Of a DNA stretch of 46,971 nucleotides, positions 16,189 to 28,157 are shown piece by piece; position 1 is the stretch's first letter; each line of letters begins with the position of its first letter. The DNA comes from Bdellovibrionota bacterium (GTDB taxonomy: Bacteria; Bdellovibrionota; UBA1018; CAUJDS01): contig CAUJDS010000022.1 in the NCBI GenBank assembly GCA_963169695.1, positions 1 to 46,971 on the forward strand, written 5' to 3'. The notes beneath the pieces are model-generated. The model saw only the letters and a list, made by a program, of their open reading frames with translations, was not told where the DNA came from and did no database searches. The translations under genes and the position numbers were made by a program.

Positions 16189-17023
16189 TTTGCTTTGCGT
16201 ACACTCCACCAAAGCTTCGGGGGCTCATTTTGCGTTGATCCGTGAACGACACAACGGAGATGTATTCTTCACCATTGCCCTCGAGATGAGCAACGAACCA
16301 ACCTATTCTCAAATCAGCAAATTTGCCTACAAATCCGGACCCCGTTTTTCCTGCAATCTCAAATCCCGTCGACGAATGATCCAGAAGAAGCAGTTTCCGC
16401 GTGCGCTCCATGGATACAGCTGATGCTGGCAAGATGCCCTTCCAAAGCTTTTCTAGGAATTCCACCTGTTCATAAGCGTTGATTTTTAGACTCGATCGCG
16501 GTGTTTCCTTAGCGAGCGGATTCGCCGTCAACCACGCAGTCGTAAGTCCGCCAGTTAGGTCTCGATTGCCGAATTCAAATTTCTTAAGGTACTTTTGAGC
16601 GCGCTCAAAGCCAAGCTTAGTCATCATTCGCTGCGAAAACCACACGACAGAATTGGTGATCCAACTCTGTGCATCCTGATCTTGATTCCAAGAACTTATT
16701 CCGTAGTCTCGACCATCCCAAGATAGCTTTTCGTTTTCGTCTGCGAGAACCCCCGAATCAAATGCCATAACAGCCAGTGGGATCTTGAAGGTCGAACAGG
16801 CGGCCACTTGCTCATGACAACGCTTTTCATTATAGGTTTTTTCAAAAACACCCTTGGTAACATTATAGAGGAGGAAGCAGCCATCCACGCCCGTAAAATA
16901 CTTAGACACATCCACTTTCGAAACATGAATGCCTTCAAAATTGTCACTGGGCTGCTCTTCAACAGTCGTACAACCTGCCATGACACTCAGCAAAAGCAAA
17001 AAAGGTAAAAATGTCTTTTTCAT
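16151..17023 (-). CDS. Class D (OXA-type) beta-lactamase, predicted lipoprotein
   Basis: 290 residues. The signal ends in VMAGC, so Cys18 should be lipidated. All class D motifs are visible: S77-T-F-K80 (nucleophile and the Lys that is carbamylated in this class), S125-V-V, F151-G-N (variant of YGN), W164 and K226-T-G. It should hydrolyse beta-lactams from a membrane-anchored position in the periplasm. It is a single gene, divergent from the DUF924 gene and convergent with the dehydratase (38-nt overlap). Nothing around it looks mobile, so it is likely an intrinsic chromosomal enzyme. A penicillin sensor with the same fold is less likely but cannot be excluded. Confidence 0.88.
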   Translation of the reverse strand: MKKTFLPFLLLLSVMAGCTTVEEQPSDNFEGIHVSKVDVSKYFTGVDGCFLLYNVTKGVFEKTYNEKRCHEQVAACSTFKIPLAVMAFDSGVLADENEKLSWDGRDYGISSWNQDQDAQSWITNSVVWFSQRMMTKLGFERAQKYLKKFEFGNRDLTGGLTTAWLTANPLAKETPRSSLKINAYEQVEFLEKLWKGILPASAVSMERTRKLLLLDHSSTGFEIAGKTGSGFVGKFADLRIGWFVAHLEGNGEEYISVVSFTDQRKMSPRSFGGVYAKQISQGLLHEMGFW

Positions 17024-17077
17024 AGATCGGCCCCTTGAGTTGGAAGTATAACCCTCTCAGAAGTTGAGGCAAGTTAC

Positions 17078-17668
17078 ATGACTGATTGGGTTCAAAAAAT
17101 TTATCTCGAATGGTTTGGCGACAGCAATCCTTCTCCGGAAGGACGATCAATCTGGTGGAGAAGTTCACCTGAGTTTGATGAGAGCTTGCGGGTGACTTTT
17201 TTGAGGTTTCAGCGCGAACTGATTTCAGGAAAGCATAGGCAATACCTAGTGACGCCCCAAGGCAGGTTGGCAATGATTATTGCGATCGATCAATTCTCTA
17301 GGAATATGTTTCGAGGCAAGCCAGAAGCCTTCGAAAACGACCACCTTGCGCTTAGCTTTGCGGAAGATGGGCTTCGACTGAGGGACGATCGCAAACTTAG
17401 CCTTATTGAGCGAGTATTTTTCTACCTTCCCTTTGAACATTCAGAGAATATCGAAGTGCAGGAGAGAAGCGTACAGCTATTTCAAAGCCTTCTCCAGGAG
17501 GCTCCTGAGGATAAGAAGGCTAGTTATGAGGACAACCTCCTCTATGCTAAACGTCACCACGAGATCATTCAGCGATTTGGAAGGTTTCCTCACCGCAATA
17601 CCATACTCGGTCGTTCTAGTTCGCCGGAGGAGATTGAGTTCTTGAAGGAACCCATGTCCTCTTTTTAG
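17078..17668 (+). CDS. DUF924 family protein
   Basis: 196 residues. The C-terminal block RFPHRNTILGR...PEEIEFL and the middle IDQFSRNMFRGKPEAF and FFYLPFEHSE segments are diagnostic of DUF924, an all-helical, TPR-like family of unknown function. Length is as usual for the family. It follows 54 nt after the divergent beta-lactamase start and is separated from the next gene by 87 nt, so it is probably transcribed alone. Confidence 0.9.
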   Translation: MTDWVQKIYLEWFGDSNPSPEGRSIWWRSSPEFDESLRVTFLRFQRELISGKHRQYLVTPQGRLAMIIAIDQFSRNMFRGKPEAFENDHLALSFAEDGLRLRDDRKLSLIERVFFYLPFEHSENIEVQERSVQLFQSLLQEAPEDKKASYEDNLLYAKRHHEIIQRFGRFPHRNTILGRSSSPEEIEFLKEPMSSF

Positions 17669-17755
17669 GCAAAGAACTGACAGAATTTTTAATTTGCTTT
17701 GGATTTCTTGGCTTGGTCTATTGAAGATCTCGACTTCAAAATGAGGAACTAAGAT

Positions 17756-18208
17756 ATGAACGGCTTTCCAGGGACTGTCACCACCGTTGGCAAAAAAGTA
17801 GAATACCTCTCCAATGTGCTGTTGGTGCACCAACGTTTTGATGAATACGTAAACCTCTATAGCCAGTTACTCGACGACGAAGTGCAGTACATTGATCCAG
17901 TGCACCAATTTGCAAAAAAAGAAGACGTACTCCAAATGCTTGCTAGGTATGTGCCGAGATCGGCCAACGGAGGATTTGAATTCGACCTTCTTGTGGACGA
18001 ACCAGTCCAAGTTGTATGGCGCTGGAAGATTTGTTTGAAGATTCGGTTCACACCATTTCGCTTTACGATTCATGGATTGGTCCACGCCCGAATCAATCCT
18101 AAGACAGGAAAAATCGCATACCAACGAGAATACTATGACCCCATGGAATCTATTGAAGTCGTTCCTGTCGTAGGATGGTTTTACAAACAGATGTTACGAA
18201 TGGGATAG
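17756..18208 (+). CDS. NTF2/SnoaL-like protein
   Basis: 150 residues with the cone-shaped NTF2-like layout: an N-terminal helix, then DDEVQYIDPVHQ and a long beta-sheet segment with paired aromatic/basic residues (VVWRWKICLKIRF, FTIHGLVHARI) ending in REYYDPME. Related proteins are SnoaL-like polyketide cyclases or binding proteins of unknown ligand. First gene of a three-gene plus-strand unit (next start 24 nt downstream). A GAGGAACTAAG ribosome-site region precedes the ATG. Substrate unknown. Confidence 0.65.
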   Translation: MNGFPGTVTTVGKKVEYLSNVLLVHQRFDEYVNLYSQLLDDEVQYIDPVHQFAKKEDVLQMLARYVPRSANGGFEFDLLVDEPVQVVWRWKICLKIRFTPFRFTIHGLVHARINPKTGKIAYQREYYDPMESIEVVPVVGWFYKQMLRMG

Positions 18209-18232
18209 ACTACCAACTAAGAGGAACGAACT

Positions 18233-19027
18233 TTGTTTATCTTAAAAAAGCTGCTCTTCAAATTTATGGAGCTGGGGCTGGGGCTCAGGACTTGCTTCAC
18301 GCTCGAGACCAAGAATCCACTGTTTGTCAATTTTAAGCTTAGCCCAGAAGAAGTGGCGGCTGTCCAAAAAGAATTGCCCCCAGACTGGGAACTTCAAAAG
18401 GTCCGCTTCACTGAAAGCGAGACCGAGCCCCACTATTGGATCAGTTACAATAGCTACGAAATAATGTATCCGCGCAAAGAGCTGCAACATATTCGGCGCA
18501 TCCGCCTAGAGATCAATACCTTTGTCAAAAACCCTAAAGGTCAGTGCGGGATCTTTGTATTTTCTGGCTCTCCTTTTGTCTCATCTGAGCGCCTTGCGAC
18601 TCCCTTGGATGCCATCTGCGAATTTGCCGAACGCTTAGTTGTTTTTATCTATGGTTGTGGAAAGCTTATACCTTTGAGCTACCAACTCACTTCCAAGGAG
18701 TTGGCGTTTACTTTTCAGGAGGGGCTTCACCACTGCGAGTGGAAAATGGACCTTGGTGGCGATCCATTGACCCAAGTCGAATCAGAGGTGCTTTCTGAGG
18801 ACTACTGGAAGTATAATGACGTGTCCTTTTTTAATTCCGGCAAGACCTTCGATCGCGTCTTTGTCAGCGATGCCTTTCGTAGGGCCCGATTTCATTCGCT
18901 CAAATTTCAAGACTTTCAGAGTCTGACCATTCGAGGGCCTTTTTTCAAAAGATCTCCTGACAGCATTCTCTTTCACCGTGGAGCGATTCCTTACTTAGTA
19001 GATTCCATGAACCGAACTCAAGATTAG
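18233..19027 (+). CDS. Conserved-looking hypothetical protein, possibly lipid or small-molecule related
   Basis: 264 residues from a TTG start with GAGGAAC upstream. I recognise no domain. It is mostly soluble after a short hydrophobic N-terminus (about 3-20), rich in aromatic residues, with no clear catalytic motif. It lies between an NTF2-like gene and a DUF2269-like membrane gene (14 nt gap), with the same strand and close spacing, so the three probably act together. Coding is supported by length, by the ribosome site and by the absence of any better frame. Confidence 0.6.
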   Translation: MFILKKLLFKFMELGLGLRTCFTLETKNPLFVNFKLSPEEVAAVQKELPPDWELQKVRFTESETEPHYWISYNSYEIMYPRKELQHIRRIRLEINTFVKNPKGQCGIFVFSGSPFVSSERLATPLDAICEFAERLVVFIYGCGKLIPLSYQLTSKELAFTFQEGLHHCEWKMDLGGDPLTQVESEVLSEDYWKYNDVSFFNSGKTFDRVFVSDAFRRARFHSLKFQDFQSLTIRGPFFKRSPDSILFHRGAIPYLVDSMNRTQD

Positions 19028-19041
19028 CTCCTGGGGGGACG

Positions 19042-19686
19042 ATGCGATTCAAATCAAAGTACTTCCTCTGGTTCTGCTTGGCGATTATGGCGGGATTTCT
19101 TTTCATTGGGATATTTTTTCCCGAAACACTCCTGAAGTGGCTCAGACACCCTGAGTATTATAACCATGCCAAGTTTATTCATGTACTTTCCGTCACGCTC
19201 TTTTTTTCAAACGCAGTCATCGGTGCCATCTGGGAAACCCGAAGCATGCTCACCAAGCGGATGGAAATCGTTCGCTACACCTACCAAACCGTAGTCTGGT
19301 TGGACGCTACCTTTACGGCACCCTTGATCATCCTTGCGGTCCTTTCTGGGATTATGCTCGGGACTGTTTTGGGTGGTGTTTGGAACATTGGTTGGATCTC
19401 GCTGGCATTTACTTTCTTTTTTATATCCGGAGCGGTCTGGGTCCTGGCGGATATTCCAACTCAGTACAAAATCAACCGCATCTTCAATGAAATCCCCGAT
19501 GCCACCGGAGAATGCCCGCCTAGGTTGATGCGCCTCCTATGGCTTCGTGCCGTTATTTCACTCCTGGGGATTCTGCCACTTATTGCAGCATTCTACTTAA
19601 TGGTGCATAAGCCCGACATTCCTAGCGTCGCAAAATGGCATGGAGACGCCAAGATCCACACCACGTCCGCAAGTCCTAAGAAGTAA
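19042..19686 (+). CDS. Integral membrane protein, DUF2269-like
   Basis: 214 residues with about four or five hydrophobic helices (near 8-25, 48-66, 90-112, 116-137, 168-190). The histidine-containing segment AKFIHVLSVTLFFSNAVIGAIW matches the start of DUF2269-type membrane proteins, which have unknown function. GGGGGGAC-like sequence upstream of the ATG acts as ribosome site. Last gene of the unit that starts at 17756. Confidence 0.65.
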   Translation: MRFKSKYFLWFCLAIMAGFLFIGIFFPETLLKWLRHPEYYNHAKFIHVLSVTLFFSNAVIGAIWETRSMLTKRMEIVRYTYQTVVWLDATFTAPLIILAVLSGIMLGTVLGGVWNIGWISLAFTFFFISGAVWVLADIPTQYKINRIFNEIPDATGECPPRLMRLLWLRAVISLLGILPLIAAFYLMVHKPDIPSVAKWHGDAKIHTTSASPKK

Positions 19687-19719
19687 GGGCATTTTCTTTA
19701 GGGGCTCGCATATTTAAGT

Positions 19720-20385
19720 CTATTTCGCCCGAATAGCTGGACTTCCAGATACTCCCGATGGATTCTCCGACTGAGCACCAACAGAACCCGGGGTCAGGTC
19801 ATCTTTGTTATTGACCGGAATCACCTGAACAATCTCACTACCCTGCAAGACGTAGTTGGCTGGAAGGTCCGCGACACCCGTTTGATTCGCGAGGAACAGC
19901 CTCAGTTTATCTTTTTCGATAAGAATCGTTCTTACTCCATCGATCATTACATAATTTGCGTCTGCGCCGACAATTCCGGGATAGCTGGATACTCGTGTAT
20001 CCACTTCACTCGACTTGAGAATCACGGTTTCTTTTCCACGGACCATTACGTGATTTGCAGGACGATTGGCTAGTCCAGAGTACCGCTTTAAAGCCAAAAG
20101 GTATTGTTCGTCTGGTACTACCAGATAGGGCGTCTTTTTCTTTTTTAATGTCGTCCTACCAACGGCCGGGACTAGTACCGTCTTTTCACCTTCGACCACA
20201 ACAAATTTAGCTTTTTCATTGGCCAGGCCATTGTACTTTTTCTGGATCAAACGACCTGGCTTCTCAAATTGGGCGCTGGAGGACGCGGGGCTGAAACCAA
20301 CAATCGCTGCTAAAGCCAATACCCTTACGCTTGTGTTGAAATAGGATTCACCACCTAAAAGCCCATCCGTCCACTTTTTCACCAC
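19720..20385 (-). CDS. Secreted protein with four internal repeats, unknown function
   Basis: 221 residues. A signal peptide is likely (hydrophobic core near 21-32, SSSA before residue 39). The mature protein contains four related units of about 23 residues at 51-73, 102-124, 135-157 and 168-190, with the shared pattern Y-x-G-L/I-A-x-x-P-A-N-Y/H-V-M-V-x-G-x-x-T-V-L-I. Spacers between units vary in length. Short beta-hairpin repeats like this often make a small propeller or binding surface, but no family is recognised. GTG start at 20385 (a second GTG follows) after an AGGGGG ribosome site. It is isolated, in a stretch with a tRNA gene on one side. Confidence 0.65.
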   Translation of the reverse strand: MVKKWTDGLLGGESYFNTSVRVLALAAIVGFSPASSSAQFEKPGRLIQKKYNGLANEKAKFVVVEGEKTVLVPAVGRTTLKKKKTPYLVVPDEQYLLALKRYSGLANRPANHVMVRGKETVILKSSEVDTRVSSYPGIVGADANYVMIDGVRTILIEKDKLRLFLANQTGVADLPANYVLQGSEIVQVIPVNNKDDLTPGSVGAQSENPSGVSGSPAIRAK

Positions 20386-20636
20386 GACCCCCTAAGAAGA
20401 TATTATATGTACAAATTATTTATTTCTTTGTGAAACTTTGCAATCGGAATGTTGGCCGACGGAGGGGAGGGATTCGCCCTTCCCTTCGCTCGCCTGCGGC
20501 TCACTGCGCTTTCGGGCCAGGACAATTCTCTCAGTCGAGAATTCTGGTTCAATCAAGCTTTTGTGTAATGGCGGAGACGTGAGGGCCATGATGGCCCGAG
20601 CGCCCGACCGCTCCAGTGGAGCGGCTCCGCCATGGA
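20386..20636. other. Non-coding, palindrome-rich stretch downstream of tRNA-Ser
   Basis: No credible gene. On the tRNA strand it lies just 3' of the tRNA. It holds several perfect inverted repeats: 20524-20543 (7-bp arms AATTCTC/GAGAATT), 20583-20597 (GGGCCAT/ATGGCCC) and 20608-20624 (CCGCTCC/GGAGCGG), plus one that reaches into the tRNA end (20625-20644). It also has a near copy of the tRNA 3' end at 20461-20476. One or more stems may end transcription of tRNA-Ser, though no T-run follows them directly. Confidence 0.55.
20461..20476 (-). repeat. Partial copy of the tRNA-Ser 3' end
   Basis: GGAGGGGAGGGATTCG here resembles GGAGAGGGAGGGATTCG at 20641-20657 in the tRNA (16 of 17 positions with one gap). 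The copy keeps the T-loop/acceptor part only. It may be a relic of a lost tRNA gene or of an integration site. Confidence 0.4.
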
Positions 20637-20644
20637 TGGCGGAG
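20625..20644. repeat. Perfect inverted repeat spanning the tRNA-Ser 3' end
   Basis: Arms CTCCGCCAT and ATGGCGGAG separated by 2 nt. The right arm is the last part of the tRNA acceptor with the encoded CCA. The stem would form in the 3' trailer of the tRNA precursor and compete with the acceptor stem, or guide processing or termination. Confidence 0.6.
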
Positions 20645-20726
20645 AGGGAGGGATTCGAACCCCCGAACGGGTTACCCCGTCTCCGGTTTTCAAGACCGGC
20701 GCTTTCAACCGCTCAGCCACCTCTCC
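20637..20726 (-). tRNA. tRNA-Ser (anticodon UGA)
   Basis: A 90-nt class II tRNA. Acceptor stem GGAGAGG pairs with CCTCTCC, followed by G and an encoded CCA. The D arm is TGGCTGAGCGGTTGAAAGCG, the anticodon stem-loop CCGGT-CTTGAAA-ACCGG gives anticodon TGA, there is a long variable arm as in serine tRNAs, and the T-loop is GGTTCGAATC. It lies 64 nt downstream of serS on the same strand, so the synthetase and one of its substrates may share a transcript. Confidence 0.97.
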
Positions 20727-20790
20727 GAAGGATAAAACATATGAATTTCAAACGTGTATAAGGCTTACTGGGAGCCAGAGGAAAAGTCAA

Positions 20791-25072
<4,282 letters not shown>

Positions 25073-25081
25073 CTCAATTCA

Positions 25082-26596
25082 TTATAGACCTGTTAGAGCG
25101 TGTTTTGCAGCCTCAACCCAAGATGCGGGTAAGAGTCCTACCTGGAGCGTCAAGACCAGCATACAGGCCACGGCAAAGGTACCCCATACAGAAAATTTCT
25201 TAGAGACCTCCGTTACGCCAGTAACAGGATCTCGCATGTACATATAAAGAATGACACGAAGGTAGTAGTAGACCGAAACAGCACTGCATAGCACGCCTAG
25301 TACCACCAGAGGAACTTCTCCCACTTGGACTGCTGAGTAGAAAAGAAAGTACTTTGCTACAAACCCCGCGGTGGGTGGAATTCCAGCCATGGAAAGCATG
25401 AAGACGGTCATTGCAAATGCCAACCACGGGTTTTTGGACGAAAGTCCCGATAGGTCGTAAAGGGTGAGGCCCGTGTCACCGCGCCCGGAGATCATCGAAA
25501 GTATAACGAATGCTCCGAGATTCATCACTGAATAAGATACCAAATAAATCAAAACGGAAGTGTAGCCATCCGGTGAAAAAGCTCCCACCATTACACCCAT
25601 CAGCAAGTACCCGGTATGGGCAATGGAGGAGTAGGCCAACATTCGCTTCAACTGAGTCTGAGACAGCGCAACCAAGTTGCCGATCAACATAGTCAGCGCA
25701 GCACAAATCCATAAAATATCATGAAGAGAGTGCTGAACAACCTCACTCAAACCCTTTCCGTAGCCCAAAGACATAAAAACCCGAACAAAAGCCGCAAAAG
25801 AGGCGGCTTTGAGTCCCGTCGTCATATAGCCCGTGACTGGAGCTGGCGCGCCCTCGTAGACATCAGGCATCCAAGCATGAAAGGGGACGCTAGCGACCTT
25901 AAACAAAAAGCCTGCAATGACAAGCCAAGCTCCGGCAGTAAACAATAATGGCGCCGTTGCGCCAAATGATTGAGCGACCGCAAGTATCGTCTGGATTTGA
26001 GTGGACCCCGTCGCACCGTATATCATGGATACCCCGTACAAAAGCACGGCAGATGCTGCTCCGCCTAAAATAAAATATTTCAGAGAAGCTTCATTAGCTT
26101 TACGGTCGGATCGTCGAAAGGCAACCAAGGTGTAAACACAAAGGGACATCAATTCTAGGCCAATAAAAAACACAATGAGATCGAGCGCCGATGTCATCAA
26201 AATCATTCCAATGCTTGATAGCAAAACTAAGAGGTAATATTCTCCGTGCTGCAACCTCTCACGCTCCAAATAATCTATCGATGCGAGGATCGTAAAAGCT
26301 GCCGAACCCATATAGAGCAAACTCATAAAATGAGCATAGGGATCAGAGATCAGCATATTATTGAAAAGCATGGTCGGCGCGTGATCTAATCGTCCAAGCC
26401 CAGCTATAAAAGCGGCCACTAGCGAGCCGATACAAACAAATAGTGTTCCCCACTTTGCCCACTTTCCTGGCAGCACACAGGTAAAAAGTCCCAACAAAAC
26501 TCCTAGCACCAAAATGCTCCACGGCAAGGTTAACCAGATAGCTTCATTGGAGAGACTAAGAAGCTCTATCCGAAAAGGAAAAGTCACGTTATTCAT
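25082..26596 (-). CDS. nuoN: NADH-quinone oxidoreductase subunit N
   Basis: 504 residues, about fourteen membrane helices. Antiporter-like subunit of complex I in the inner membrane. The proton-path residues are all present: Glu148 (GLELMSL), Lys233 (FLFKVASVPFHAW), Lys263 (TGLKAASF) and the distal Lys in GFVAKYF, together with the HTGY histidine. The start overlaps nuoM by 8 nt. Last subunit gene of the canonical nuo operon. It serves here as the reference for the divergent NuoN paralogue at 38429. Confidence 0.96.
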   Translation of the reverse strand: MNNVTFPFRIELLSLSNEAIWLTLPWSILVLGVLLGLFTCVLPGKWAKWGTLFVCIGSLVAAFIAGLGRLDHAPTMLFNNMLISDPYAHFMSLLYMGSAAFTILASIDYLERERLQHGEYYLLVLLSSIGMILMTSALDLIVFFIGLELMSLCVYTLVAFRRSDRKANEASLKYFILGGAASAVLLYGVSMIYGATGSTQIQTILAVAQSFGATAPLLFTAGAWLVIAGFLFKVASVPFHAWMPDVYEGAPAPVTGYMTTGLKAASFAAFVRVFMSLGYGKGLSEVVQHSLHDILWICAALTMLIGNLVALSQTQLKRMLAYSSIAHTGYLLMGVMVGAFSPDGYTSVLIYLVSYSVMNLGAFVILSMISGRGDTGLTLYDLSGLSSKNPWLAFAMTVFMLSMAGIPPTAGFVAKYFLFYSAVQVGEVPLVVLGVLCSAVSVYYYLRVILYMYMRDPVTGVTEVSKKFSVWGTFAVACMLVLTLQVGLLPASWVEAAKHALTGL

Positions 26597-28157
26597 TCAC
26601 ACCACTCCGATTGAAGCTGAAAGCCGAAGGCTGCAAGACATTGCTGGATGCCGTACAGCGCGATAAAAACCGAGTCACCGAAGGTTCCATCTTGGCGAAA
26701 AAATATCCTGGGAAAAGTCCCATGCCTACAATGAGCAAAAGGATGGGGACCAAAATAATAACTTCTCTAAGATTCAAATCCTTAAGGGACTTATTAGCTT
26801 CGTTCTTGATGGGACCGAACATCACTCGCTGAAACATCCAAAGCATGTAGACTGCACCAAAAATGACGCCAAGTCCTGCCACTCCCGCTATGATGGGGCT
26901 CGCTTTCCAGGTGCCCAGAAGAATCATAAACTCTCCCACAAAGCCATTGGTCCCAGGAACAGCGATCGATGACAAGGTCACGATAAGAAACGCCACTGCA
27001 AAAAGGGGCATGACTTTTGTGATTCCGCCGAATTTATCAATTTCGCGCGTGTGCGCTCGGTCATATATCATCCCTACCAAAAGGAACAAACCGCCCGTGG
27101 AAACACCGTGGTTGAGCATTTGATAAATGGAACCAGAAACGCCTACCGCATTAAGCGAAAAGAGACCGAGCACGATATAGCCCATATGACTCACTGATGA
27201 ATAAGCGACAAGCTTCTTCATATCTGGCTGAACCATTGCTACCAATGCACCATAAACAATTGCAATGGCCCCCAATCCCAAAAAAATCATCTGGTACTGA
27301 GCAACCGCAGCAGGAAACAAAGGAAAAGCAAAACGTAAGAATCCGTATCCACCCATCTTCAAAAGGACACCTGCAAGAATAACACTTCCAGCAGTCGGCG
27401 CCTGAACGTGTGCATCAGGCAGCCACGTGTGAAATGGGAAGAGTGGCACTTTGATTGCAAAAGCCAAAGAAAAAGCCAAAAACATAATGGCTTGAGTCGA
27501 AAACCATCCTTTGCCATCCATTTGCACGCGATAGAGGTCAACGATAGATCCCGAATATTCTCCGAACTGAACCTTATGAAGGTAGACCAAATAAAATATC
27601 GCCACCAACATCAGTAGTGATCCAACCATGGTGTATAAGAAGAACTTCGTTGCAGCATAGGTACGCTCTTTGCCGCCCCAAATTCCAATCAAGAAATACA
27701 TGGGAATCAGCATGACTTCCCAAAAAACGTAGAAGAGAAAAATATCCAAAGATAGGAACGCTCCCAGCATCCCTGTTTCGAGCATCAAGAGTAAGAAATA
27801 GTATTTTGATTCATCTTTCTTAACCGACTGAAAAGAGGCAAGCACCGCTAGGGGCATGAGGAGTGTAGTCAAAAGAATGAGCCAGAGGCTCAATCCATCT
27901 ACGCCCACGTGATAAGAAACTCCCATGGAAGGTATCCAGGTATGTAATTCCATCCATTGAAATTCGCTACCTGCGGGATCGTAATTTTGCACCAGAGGTA
28001 TTGAAAGAAAGAATAGAATCAGCGTGCCAGCCAATGCCCAGTACTTTGGTAGATTTTTTCCGGCTTGAGTCCCCGTAGGAACCAAGGTCCCAGCGATGGC
28101 CCAAACGAGAGGGAAAAACACAAGCACGCTCAAGTAATTTACATCAAGAAACGACAT
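26589..28157 (-). CDS. nuoM: NADH-quinone oxidoreductase subunit M
   Basis: 522 residues, antiporter-like membrane subunit. Key residues are conserved: Glu147 (FWEVMLIPMY), Lys236 (FAIKVPLFPFHTWLPDAH), Lys267 (LLKMGGYG) and the distal Glu in GFVGEFMILLG; the SHMGY and LNHGV histidines are also present. It pumps protons during NADH oxidation. It overlaps nuoL by 14 nt and nuoN by 8 nt. The C-terminus has about 20 extra residues beyond the usual family end. Confidence 0.96.
   Translation of the reverse strand: MSFLDVNYLSVLVFFPLVWAIAGTLVPTGTQAGKNLPKYWALAGTLILFFLSIPLVQNYDPAGSEFQWMELHTWIPSMGVSYHVGVDGLSLWLILLTTLLMPLAVLASFQSVKKDESKYYFLLLMLETGMLGAFLSLDIFLFYVFWEVMLIPMYFLIGIWGGKERTYAATKFFLYTMVGSLLMLVAIFYLVYLHKVQFGEYSGSIVDLYRVQMDGKGWFSTQAIMFLAFSLAFAIKVPLFPFHTWLPDAHVQAPTAGSVILAGVLLKMGGYGFLRFAFPLFPAAVAQYQMIFLGLGAIAIVYGALVAMVQPDMKKLVAYSSVSHMGYIVLGLFSLNAVGVSGSIYQMLNHGVSTGGLFLLVGMIYDRAHTREIDKFGGITKVMPLFAVAFLIVTLSSIAVPGTNGFVGEFMILLGTWKASPIIAGVAGLGVIFGAVYMLWMFQRVMFGPIKNEANKSLKDLNLREVIILVPILLLIVGMGLFPGYFFAKMEPSVTRFLSRCTASSNVLQPSAFSFNRSGVNE

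Noticed and set aside
16151-17023. Beta-lactamase gene as part of a resistance island
   Set aside because: No integrase, transposase, attC-like site or resistance neighbours; it looks like a resident chromosomal gene.
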